The notes beneath the pieces are model-generated. The model was not told the origin of the DNA and ran no database searches. It saw nothing but the letters and a program-made list of their open reading frames with translations. From JACPNA01 sp964429715 (GTDB lineage: Archaea; Nanobdellota; Nanobdellia; Woesearchaeales; GW2011-AR9): a DNA stretch of 22,074 nt. Position 1 is the first letter of the stretch, and each line of letters starts with the position of its first letter. A program made the position numbers and the translations under genes. The stretch lies in assembly GCA_964429715.1 (NCBI GenBank), contig CAYSCV010000012.1:1-22074 (forward strand). The letters run 5' to 3'. Shown in pieces: positions 13,903 through 20,748 of this stretch.

Positions 13903-14637
13903 TTACTTCTTCTTCAAGATAATCACATTTCCTCGACCTTTCTTGATTTTTTCAACTAAATTGTTATGTTCTAATTCGGTGATGATTAAACTTATTTTGG
14001 CTTCGGAGAGGTAGAGCATTTCTTTGCGTAATTCTTTTTGGTTGATTCTGCCGTCATGGGATTTGATGATTTCTAATGCTTTCTCGAGATAGGATGGTTC
14101 TTTTTCAATGTCTTGTTTATGTTGTGCTTCTGTCTTTTGGGCTTCGGTTCTGATACGTTTGCGAAAGATGCTTAGAGAGCCGTATTTTTTTCGGATGTAC
14201 ATTATACGAATGAGTAAAATGAGAGCAATGATGCCAATTAAGATGTATTGCCAGATATGAGGAATAGTTTTTTCATCTAATGGTTCGACCAAAGGTTCTT
14301 CTTTTAGATCGTTCCAGAGGTCTTGGTTTTCTTCAGTGTTTGGTAAGAGAAATAAATCGATAAGGTAGGTGCCGTCTTGGGCTATGGTGATGTGTTCGGT
14401 GATTTCGATTTCATTTTTTTGGGCGGTGAGGGTATAATCCCCAGGGGTGAGAGTAAATTGATATGTGCCGTCTTTGGCAAGGTATTTTTGAATTGGTTGG
14501 GTGTTGATTTCAAGCAAAACGTCTTTTTCAGGGTTTAATTGAGAATTGTATATTGTTCCTTTGAGAGTGGCGGCGTGAAGAGAGGCTGCTAACACTATGA
14601 AGATAACTATGAATAGGAAATATCTCTTTTTATTCAT
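13903..14637 (-). CDS. Membrane-tethered winged-helix protein with extracellular sensor-like domain
   Basis: The 244-residue product has a signal peptide or N-terminal anchor (residues ~5-22), then an outside domain of ~80 residues with the TLKGTIYNSQLNPEKDVLLEINT...DGTYQFTLTPGDYTLTA pattern of carboxypeptidase-regulatory/CNA-B-like beta sandwiches (24-98). One membrane helix follows at 129-148 (WQYILIGIIALILLIRIMYI), then a basic linker and a cytoplasmic winged helix (181-244: YLEKALEIIKSHDGRINQKELRKEM...LIITELEHNNLVEKIKKGRGNVIIL). This is the layout of archaeal membrane-bound one-component regulators. The signal and DNA targets are unknown. It lies 50 bases upstream of ileS on the same strand, but ileS has its own TATA box. 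A TATA-like box about 27 bases before 14637 supports the start. Confidence 0.82.
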   Translation of the reverse strand: MNKKRYFLFIVIFIVLAASLHAATLKGTIYNSQLNPEKDVLLEINTQPIQKYLAKDGTYQFTLTPGDYTLTAQKNEIEITEHITIAQDGTYLIDLFLLPNTEENQDLWNDLKEEPLVEPLDEKTIPHIWQYILIGIIALILLIRIMYIRKKYGSLSIFRKRIRTEAQKTEAQHKQDIEKEPSYLEKALEIIKSHDGRINQKELRKEMLYLSEAKISLIITELEHNNLVEKIKKGRGNVIILKKK

Positions 14638-14755
14638 ATCCTTCTATTTTTCGCCTCTAGATAAAAAGATATCGTTAAAAAAAGTGGACTTTTTGTCCCA
14701 AGAGAGTTATGGAATTCGATTTCTTCACTACTTTAAAATAATCATTGTTCCGAAA

Positions 14756-14846
14756 TGTTTATAAATGGGTATCTATTTTAGATTTCTAACATCTATCACC
14801 TCTTTTTCCCCAGCCAACCTTTATCGGTTGGCCAGGGGTTTTTATA
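14756..14846 (+). ncRNA. Candidate small RNA of about 55 bases
   Basis: A TATA-like TGTTTATAAATG (14756-14767) predicts a transcript start near 14788-14790. A strong terminator follows: CCCC (14808-14811) and GCCAACC (14813-14819) pair with GGTTGGC (14826-14832) and GGGG (14835-14838), then five T residues (14839-14843). No start codon lies between, so this looks like an independent short RNA. Its 5' part contains ATCACCTC (14795-14802), identical to the archaeal 16S rRNA anti-Shine-Dalgarno tail. The rest of 14638-14912 is the divergent promoter region for the two flanking genes. Confidence 0.55.
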
Positions 14847-14912
14847 CTCATTATTGCTTTTTCTTCAGTTTTTGCGTAAGTTATATATTCTTTATTTGTT
14901 TCTTTTTTTGTT

Positions 14913-15284
14913 ATGAGAGAGGTTCCTGATTCTTTACGTCGTTGGTTTGTAGTTCATTTCATTATTGATTTGATTTTTGGGTTGCCGCTATTATTATTTG
15001 CGGAATGGACATTGAGGTTATTTGGCTTTATGGTTGTGGAGCAGGTGACGGCGCGATTGGTCGGGGCTGCATTACTTGGAATTGGAGGGGTGTCATTATG
15101 GGTGCGAATGGAGGGTAGAGAAGTATTTCGGACGTTATTACGGTTGAAGTTGCTTTGGAGCGGGAGTGCGATTATAGGATTAGGGTTGGCGATTATTTTG
15201 GGTGCGCCAGTGATGACATGGTTGTTTTTGGGAGTATTTGTAGGGTTCTTTTTATTGTGGATGTATTATTATCAGAAATTATAA
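14913..15284 (+). CDS. Small four-helix membrane protein
   Basis: The 123-residue product is almost entirely hydrophobic, with four predicted membrane helices at about 12-31, 44-63, 77-96 and 99-119. It resembles a widespread but uncharacterised group of ~120-residue membrane proteins with an N-terminal RRWFVVHFIIDLIFGLPLLL-like start, a TARLVGAALLGIGG motif (47-59) and a third helix beginning LKLLWS (78-83). I cannot give it a domain name with certainty. A TATA-like AGTTATATATTC at 14878-14889 lies ~28 bases before the ATG. Its stop codon is separated from the convergent protease gene's stop by a single base, so the two transcripts must overlap at their ends. Confidence 0.75.
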   Translation: MREVPDSLRRWFVVHFIIDLIFGLPLLLFAEWTLRLFGFMVVEQVTARLVGAALLGIGGVSLWVRMEGREVFRTLLRLKLLWSGSAIIGLGLAIILGAPVMTWLFLGVFVGFFLLWMYYYQKL

Positions 15285-15285
15285 T

Positions 15286-17244
15286 TTATTTTTTTTTTAA
15301 TTTTTGTTTCCAATAGCGGATGCCAAAAATGGTTAGCAGCGTGAGTAAGAAGCCGATGAGTATACCTTCACCAATTAAAATGAGGTCGCGTTTTAGAGTT
15401 GTGGGAATTTCAACAGCTGCGAGGCTATTTTTTTTCTCAGGGAAGTAGATTTGCAGATCACTTAATTCTAAAGCGTATTCTTGATAGACTAAAGAGGTGT
15501 ATTTATCTGTGTCTTTGAGACTTTTGGCGTATTGGTAATATGAATATCCTAAGATTGGGAAGATGTCTTCTTTGGAATTTTCAGCGATGGTTTGTTGCGC
15601 GGCGTGTTCTTTGGCTTCTATAAATTCGTTGAAGCTTTCTTCGGGTACGCCAAGAGAGCTGATAAGAGCATTCGCATCGGCTTTAGCTTGCATGGCTTTC
15701 ATTAAACATAATTCTAGTTGGTTTTGTTTCTGGGCGATTTTCGCTTGGTTAAGGCTTTCGGTTAGGCTGGTGAGGGGGATGTTATTGAGGAAAAAGCTGA
15801 TGTAATTATATCTTTCTTCGGCTTCGGAAATTTTGAGCATGCAGGTGGTTTGCAGATGGTTTTGATCTAGATTGAATTTTTTGCCGTTCATTTCAAAGAA
15901 TTGCTGCCAGGATAACGCAGAAGAGTAGCGTTCTTCGGCATAGGCAAGATAGGAGTAGGTTTCTTCTGGTTTTAGTGTTGCACGGGAGTCATAATATTTT
16001 TTAATTTGAGTTTTTACGTCTTCAAGACGTTCTTTAACGACCATTTTTGTTTGGAGGTCTGAGATGGTTTCAATGGATTGCTGATTGATTTCTTTTTCTA
16101 ATTGTAATGTTTTTAGTTCGAGTTCTTTGAATAAAGAATTTATTATTTGCGGGGAGGGATGGGATTTGTTGTAGTAGTATTTTTTGAGTTGGATGTTTTG
16201 GGAGAAGCACATACTGGCGGCAGAGTAATAATTTTTTGTTGTTGTGGCGTTTTCAATCGCAGAATTTTTGTCAAAGATGTTTTTGCTGAAGTTTTGTTCG
16301 AGGGTGATATTTTTTTGAATAAGTTCGAGCTTGATTTTTTGACCACGATTACAGAGTTGGTCTTTTAGGCTTTTCATAATATTGCTGTATTCTTTGTTTT
16401 CGGTGATATTTTGTGTGGGGAGAGTTATATTTTTTCCGGTGATATGAAATAATACTTCTTCAATGGAGGTTACTTCGATGATTTCAAGACTGAGATTGGT
16501 TTGGGCGTAGGCGATGAGATTAATTTTTTTAGGAGTTGTGGTTTGGTTGGGGTTATTTTGGGCGATATTGGAATTGTTTGTTGAGGAGTTAGTTATTGTT
16601 TTTTGAGAGGTGAATGGTATTTTTGTGGAGTTTGTGCTGTTTGGGGAGTTTTGGGGTTTGGTTACGTTGCTTTGGTTATTATTTGCTTGAGGGACTTCAT
16701 TAACTAAAGAGTAGTCTTTGGGAGCATTGCCTTTCGAGATGAGAACTTTTTTGAGATCAGCGCGAGCGGCGGCTTCAATTTTTTCTTTGATGCCACCAAC
16801 GGGGCCGATAACGCCACCAGAATTAATTGTGCCGGTAATTGCCACATTTTCATTGATGGGAAGGTCTTCTACGGCAATTACGGTGATGGCAGCGATGGCG
16901 GCGCCCGCAGATGGGCCACCGATGATATTTGATTGGGCGCGAATAGTGTACAAAAAGTCGTATTGATCGCAGTTGAGTTTATAATGTTTACAGGCTAATT
17001 CTTTAGCGAATCGAGTGGAGATTTGGGTATCCATTTTTGTGATAGGAAAGGTGTTGAGAAAGACATTACCATTACCTGGTTTGAGTTCGAGATATAAATC
17101 AGCGTCACTGCCTTCATAGCCGGTAGGGGTTTCTTGGACGGCTAATAGTTTTAAATGATAGCTTTTACTTTGAGCGAGAATTGGTGAGGAAGAAATAAGA
17201 ATGCTTAACACCATGATTATTGTTACAATGATTCTTTTGTTCAT
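15286..17244 (-). CDS. Secreted, membrane-anchored Lon-like serine protease (S16 type)
   Basis: The 652-residue protein carries a Lon-type Ser-Lys protease domain without any ATPase domain, resembling the predicted archaeal proteases of COG1750. The signal peptide is residues 1-24. The protease domain runs to about 175, with the nucleophile Ser112 in GGPSAGAAIA and the general base Lys153 in GPVGGIKEKIEAAARADLKKVLI. A low-complexity Asn/Thr/Ser/Gln linker follows (about 184-245) with many N-x-S/T sequons, the likely N-glycosylation sites. A long helical region (about 285-610) comes next, then one membrane helix (621-645) and a KQKLKKK tail. The catalytic domain should therefore face outside. 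Substrates are unknown; surface protein quality control or processing is plausible. A TATA-like TTTATAATAC about 27 bases upstream supports the start. Confidence 0.88.
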   Translation of the reverse strand: MNKRIIVTIIMVLSILISSSPILAQSKSYHLKLLAVQETPTGYEGSDADLYLELKPGNGNVFLNTFPITKMDTQISTRFAKELACKHYKLNCDQYDFLYTIRAQSNIIGGPSAGAAIAAITVIAVEDLPINENVAITGTINSGGVIGPVGGIKEKIEAAARADLKKVLISKGNAPKDYSLVNEVPQANNNQSNVTKPQNSPNSTNSTKIPFTSQKTITNSSTNNSNIAQNNPNQTTTPKKINLIAYAQTNLSLEIIEVTSIEEVLFHITGKNITLPTQNITENKEYSNIMKSLKDQLCNRGQKIKLELIQKNITLEQNFSKNIFDKNSAIENATTTKNYYSAASMCFSQNIQLKKYYYNKSHPSPQIINSLFKELELKTLQLEKEINQQSIETISDLQTKMVVKERLEDVKTQIKKYYDSRATLKPEETYSYLAYAEERYSSALSWQQFFEMNGKKFNLDQNHLQTTCMLKISEAEERYNYISFFLNNIPLTSLTESLNQAKIAQKQNQLELCLMKAMQAKADANALISSLGVPEESFNEFIEAKEHAAQQTIAENSKEDIFPILGYSYYQYAKSLKDTDKYTSLVYQEYALELSDLQIYFPEKKNSLAAVEIPTTLKRDLILIGEGILIGFLLTLLTIFGIRYWKQKLKKK

Positions 17245-17350
17245 TTATTTTTTTGGAATTCTTAGTATTATAAAGCTTGTTATTGTGGAAAAGTGAGGTT
17301 GTTGTAGGGAGGACGAAACATTAAAATAGTAAGAGTATTTACTTCTTGTT

Positions 17351-17632
17351 ATGGGGAATGATAAAAATGGGTTGGACGAGGTCCAAAAGATAAAATTAGT
17401 TGGGTCGTTATGGACGACTAAATTAATATTGTCTATTGTTCGCGATATTTTATTTATTGTGTTTTTAATTGTGGCGGTGGTGGGGATTGTGTTTGCGGTT
17501 ACTTCGCTTTCTAGTGCGTTAAGCGGGGCAGGGGGATTGGAAGGATTAGTTGGGTCAGTGATGCCGGGTGGGCAGGGTTTTTCAGGACAAGGTGGTCAAA
17601 ATAATGGGCAAATGTCGGACTCTAATCAGTAG
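17351..17632 (+). CDS. Small membrane protein with Gly/Gln-rich tail
   Basis: The 93-residue product has a charged N-terminus, one hydrophobic segment at about residues 28-55 (ILSIVRDILFIVFLIVAVV region), and then a low-complexity Gly/Gln/Ser/Asn tail (58-93: GGQGFSGQGGQNNGQM). No enzymatic motif is visible and I recognise no family. The basic residue before the hydrophobic stretch would favour a cytoplasmic N-terminus and an exposed tail. It is divergent from the secreted protease, with which it shares the 17245-17350 region. A TATA-like ATTAAAATAG near 17321-17330 fits its start. Confidence 0.7.
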   Translation: MGNDKNGLDEVQKIKLVGSLWTTKLILSIVRDILFIVFLIVAVVGIVFAVTSLSSALSGAGGLEGLVGSVMPGGQGFSGQGGQNNGQMSDSNQ

Positions 17633-17687
17633 TTTGTGATTATAAAAAGTCATAAGTTTTATAAATCTGTTTTGTTTGTTAGTGAGT

Positions 17688-18113
17688 ATGGGTTCTGTTT
17701 CTGATAAAAATAATGTGGTGGTTTCTTTTACATTAGAAGAGATTGAGGAGTTATTACCTATAGTTGAGAAGATGGTATTGAAGTTGCAGGTGTTAGATAC
17801 GGCAATTGAGATGTTAGAATCAGTCGAATTAGAAATTGATGAGGAAAACCGAGGGCATGTCCAATATATGATTAAGTTTAATAAAGAGTTTCATAAGTTG
17901 TGCTACAAATATTATCATCTGGCGGAAAAGTTAGAATTGAAAGGGGTTATTTTGCAGGATATAGAAGAGGGAATTGTTGATTTTCCGTATATCTATCGTG
18001 GTAAGAGAGTGATGTTATGTTGGAGAAGCGGGGAGGATAAAATTGGGCATTGGCATGAAGTTGATGAATGTTATGAAGGGCGAAAGAAGATTGTGGATTT
18101 GGATGTACGTTAA
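17688..18113 (+). CDS. DUF2203 family protein
   Basis: The 141-residue product matches DUF2203: an N-terminal FTLEEIEELLPIVEKMVLKL (14-33), a helical hairpin, and the family's C-terminal signature LKGVILQDIEEGIVDFPYIY (84-103) then GKRVMLCWRSGEDKIGHWHE (105-124) and VDECYEGRKKI. The function of the family is unknown. The earlier in-frame TTG at 17676 is not used here, because a TATA-like GTTTTATAAATC at 17655-17666 is centred ~27 bases before the ATG at 17688. It stands alone, convergent with the NMD3-like gene. Confidence 0.88.
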   Translation: MGSVSDKNNVVVSFTLEEIEELLPIVEKMVLKLQVLDTAIEMLESVELEIDEENRGHVQYMIKFNKEFHKLCYKYYHLAEKLELKGVILQDIEEGIVDFPYIYRGKRVMLCWRSGEDKIGHWHEVDECYEGRKKIVDLDVR

Positions 18114-18138
18114 ATGCACTCTGTTTTGTGTTTTTGAT

Positions 18139-18594
18139 TTATTCTCTTTTTGGTTTGATTGAATCCATATTTTTGTAGTTGAGATGGATTTTTTTACCTG
18201 ATTTGTTATGCTGTAAAATGATTTCTTTGCCCATGGCAGTGACGGTATGTTCTTCAGCTTTGTAAATTACAATATCTTGGCGTTGAAAAGGGACGCCACG
18301 AAATAGAACGGTTACGCGAAAGATTTCTTTACCGTCTTTTTGGCCATATAGTTTTGCGGTTGTGAGGGTTTTACCCCCAAATTTTTCTTGCATTTTTTTG
18401 CCGAGATTGCGGGTGAATTTATTATCTGCTAATTGAAAATCGTAGCCATTTTCTAGTTTTTTTACTTTGGCGACATGGATGTGGCAGCGTTCGATTTCGT
18501 CTTCAGCGAATTGGAGCATTTCTTGGGTGAGGTTTCTGAGCTGGAGATTTGCTTCAAAATAGTTCAGATGTTTGCCTTGGATGTTGCGGACCAT
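18139..18594 (-). CDS. Minimal NMD3-like protein without zinc domain
   Basis: The 151-residue protein resembles the core of archaeal NMD3 (COG1499), a relative of the eukaryotic 60S export adaptor. Matching features are NYFEANLQLRN near the start, then HIHVAKVKKLENGYDFQLAD (38-57), NLGKKMQEKFGG and IFRVTVLFRGVPFQRQDIV. The N-terminal cysteine-rich zinc-ribbon domain of full-length NMD3 is missing. A longer in-frame start exists at 18681, but it overlaps the upstream gene by 38 bases, adds no zinc ligands, and lies upstream of a TATA-like AAAATATATAAAAAC on the - strand (about 18618-18632, ~31 bases before 18594). The short start is therefore preferred. A ribosome-binding role is plausible by homology. 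Confidence 0.7.
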   Translation of the reverse strand: MVRNIQGKHLNYFEANLQLRNLTQEMLQFAEDEIERCHIHVAKVKKLENGYDFQLADNKFTRNLGKKMQEKFGGKTLTTAKLYGQKDGKEIFRVTVLFRGVPFQRQDIVIYKAEEHTVTAMGKEIILQHNKSGKKIHLNYKNMDSIKPKRE

Positions 18595-18643
18595 GTGTAT
18601 TGTTAATAATTTGTCTGTTTTTATATATTTTGTTGTATGTATT

Positions 18644-19483
18644 TTATAATTTCTCGTATGTCTTTTTAAATAATAGGGCATCGTTTTCTATCTGCGGTGA
18701 TTCGCAGGTGAGAACGCCACGAACGTTATATTCTTTGAGTGCTTGGAGGACGGCTTTGTAGTTGAACGGACATTCATCAACATTAACGTGGTTGCGTTCC
18801 CCTTTGTCAGTATATTCGATGCCTTCGAGGTGCATGTGCATGTTATGGATGGCGGTTTTGCCAAGGCTGGTTTCTATTTTTTCGAGGATGGTTTTGAATT
18901 GTTCAAGTGAATTGGTTTTGCCAAGGCTGCGGGCGTAGTGGTGAGCCCAATCTATACAGGGGAGGACTTGTTCGACGTCTTGGCTTAAGCGGATGAGGTC
19001 GTCTATATCGGCGAATTGATTGATCTTGCCGCCGGTTTCAGGTCTTAACCAAATGGGGTTGTTGTTGTCTTGCAATTGTTTGACGATTTGTTTGAGGTTG
19101 TGTTTGACTTTGTCGTAGACTTTTGCAGGATCGTCTTTCATGTAATAGGCCATATGATAACAGATACTCCAGGCGCCGGCTTGGTTGGCACGTTGTGATG
19201 CGTCGAGAATACGTTTGATGGATTGCTGCAATGTGGTGTCATCTCTTGCATTGAGGTTGATGAAGTATTGGCCGTGACAGGTGAGGGTGACGTTGTTTTG
19301 TTTTGCTTGTTCTTTAATGATTGGGGCTTTTTCTTCGCTGATGTTGATGGAGCGGACGAATTCTAACTCCATGGAATCTAGACCAAGGGTTTTGATGTGG
19401 GCGATGCCATTGAGGGTGTCACGATTGGGTGTGCTTAAAGGGATGCCGGCGGTGCCGAAGAGGAGGCGAGGGATTTGGGTCAT
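18644..19483 (-). CDS. Endonuclease IV-like TIM-barrel protein
   Basis: The 279-residue protein belongs to the AP endonuclease 2/endonuclease IV-like family, which cleaves DNA at abasic sites with a three-metal centre. Likely metal ligands in endonuclease IV order are His70 (TCHGQYFINLNA), His110 (CYHMAYYM), Glu149 (RPETGGK), Asp178 and His181 (IDWAHHYAR), His216 or His218 (NMHMHLEG), His232 (GERNHVNVD) and Glu261 (LTCESP). The Asp that precedes His231 by two in E. coli endonuclease IV is Arg here, with Glu229 one position earlier, so one site may differ. DNA repair is the likely role; a sugar isomerase-like function is less likely given the ligand set. A TATA-like TTAAATATACC lies ~27 bases before the ATG. 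Confidence 0.88.
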   Translation of the reverse strand: MTQIPRLLFGTAGIPLSTPNRDTLNGIAHIKTLGLDSMELEFVRSINISEEKAPIIKEQAKQNNVTLTCHGQYFINLNARDDTTLQQSIKRILDASQRANQAGAWSICYHMAYYMKDDPAKVYDKVKHNLKQIVKQLQDNNNPIWLRPETGGKINQFADIDDLIRLSQDVEQVLPCIDWAHHYARSLGKTNSLEQFKTILEKIETSLGKTAIHNMHMHLEGIEYTDKGERNHVNVDECPFNYKAVLQALKEYNVRGVLTCESPQIENDALLFKKTYEKL

Positions 19484-19513
19484 GTCTGTTTTCGATTGTT
19501 TGGTTTGGTATAT

Positions 19514-20596
19514 TTAAGTTTTGTTATGAATATTTTTAACTGAAGTGATATTTTGGTGATTAGTTGTAATAAATTTTCTTGATTCTATTTTCGTTACTCT
19601 TTCAATTTTTGAAACATTTCTTGTTAGTTTCTCTGGCAAATAATGGTATTTTAATTCTGCGGTATATTCTAGAAAGAAATAATCTGAAATTAAATCAGGG
19701 AATTTTGTCCTGATATCATTAATTATTTTGTAAAATTCTTCACTGGATTTTGTTTGAATTTCAATCTCAAAATGTTCATCTTCAATCGTATCAACGGCAT
19801 ATACAATATTTGGGTGGAATAAGGCGTATGTATGTAACTTTTTTAATGAATCGTTTGAATAATTTTTTAATTCAAAATGGACTTTATAATAAAGGTATCC
19901 TAATTTTGCGGTGTCAAGAAGTGTGGTATATCCTAAAATTATTTTCTGTTCTGTTAATTTTTTGATATGGTCGCGAACTACTTTTTCATTGATCCCAATG
20001 ATTGTTCCAATTTGTGTATACTGCATTCGGGCATTGGTTGAGATTATATTTAATATTTTAATATCAATTTCGTTAATATTTAGGGGTGTGCTTACGGTTT
20101 TTTCTTTTACAATATATTTCAGGTCTTGGATGGGCTTATTTAACAAATATCCTCTTTTATAGTGCCATAATTTTTCTACAAAAGACATGGAGTAGGTCTT
20201 AATATAATCCCCATAGCGCAGTTTGAGCTCTTTAATAAATATGTTGTATTCATGGATGTGTTGTGTAAATCGCATGGTACTTATATCCCATTTTCCCTGA
20301 GCAAGGATGATCCAATTTACATTATCTTTGATGTAGTTGATTACTTCTTCTTCTTTTTCTTTTGTTAGATTTGTAAATTTAAAATACGTGCGATGCATTA
20401 AAAAACCTAAATTCCAGGCATCGATGATGGTATTAAATGATTTGATGATACCTTGTTTTTGAAGTTTGTTCAAACGATAATGGATGACTTCTTTTGAGAG
20501 TCCGACTTTTTTTCCAATTTCTGTTTCAGAAATTCTGCCGTTTAATTCTAATTCATATAATATTCGTCTATCTTTAAGATCTAATATTTGAGGCAT
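19514..20596 (-). CDS. Tandem Lrp/AsnC-like regulator
   Basis: The 360-residue protein is two Lrp/AsnC-type units in a row. Unit one has a winged helix at ~5-60 (LDLKDRRILYELELNGRI, recognition helix KEVIHYRLNKL) and a RAM-like effector domain to ~145. Unit two has a winged helix at ~172-228 (INEIDIKILNIISTNARM, recognition helix EKVVRDHIKKL) and a second effector-like domain to ~318, then a polar tail. It should work as a DNA-binding regulator, with the fusion replacing a dimer. It is divergent from the radical SAM gene across a 152-base region holding direct repeats, so it probably controls that gene and itself. A TATA-like ATATTTATATATAAT about 28 bases before the ATG supports the start. 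Confidence 0.85.
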   Translation of the reverse strand: MPQILDLKDRRILYELELNGRISETEIGKKVGLSKEVIHYRLNKLQKQGIIKSFNTIIDAWNLGFLMHRTYFKFTNLTKEKEEEVINYIKDNVNWIILAQGKWDISTMRFTQHIHEYNIFIKELKLRYGDYIKTYSMSFVEKLWHYKRGYLLNKPIQDLKYIVKEKTVSTPLNINEIDIKILNIISTNARMQYTQIGTIIGINEKVVRDHIKKLTEQKIILGYTTLLDTAKLGYLYYKVHFELKNYSNDSLKKLHTYALFHPNIVYAVDTIEDEHFEIEIQTKSSEEFYKIINDIRTKFPDLISDYFFLEYTAELKYHYLPEKLTRNVSKIERVTKIESRKFITTNHQNITSVKNIHNKT

Positions 20597-20748
20597 AATT
20601 TTAATTAAAAAGAACTATTATATATAAATATGTCGTTTTAGTAAAAATTTGAATAGATATATTTATAATTAATTGTTAATTAATTATCACATTCAAGTAG
20701 ATAAATTTAAGATCTAGATTTGGGAAATCAACTTGAAATGATATTACA
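20597..20748. promoter_or_regulatory. Divergent promoter region with TAATTAATT repeats
   Basis: The region between the Lrp-like and radical SAM genes contains TAATTAATT twice, at 20666-20674 and 20677-20685, offset by 11 bases, or one helical turn. Each is itself nearly palindromic. A TATA-like box for the Lrp-like gene is at about 20617-20631. For the + strand gene, AGATAAATTTAAG at about 20699-20711 is the best candidate and would give a leader of about 15 bases. The repeats sit between the two promoters, a natural place for a shared operator. No gene is seen here. Confidence 0.5.

Noticed and set aside
14808..14838. Pairing between the small RNA's CCAACC and the ftsZ upstream GGTTGG repeats
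   Set aside because: The CCAACC segment is locked in the small RNA's terminator stem, and the complementarity is short and low complexity.
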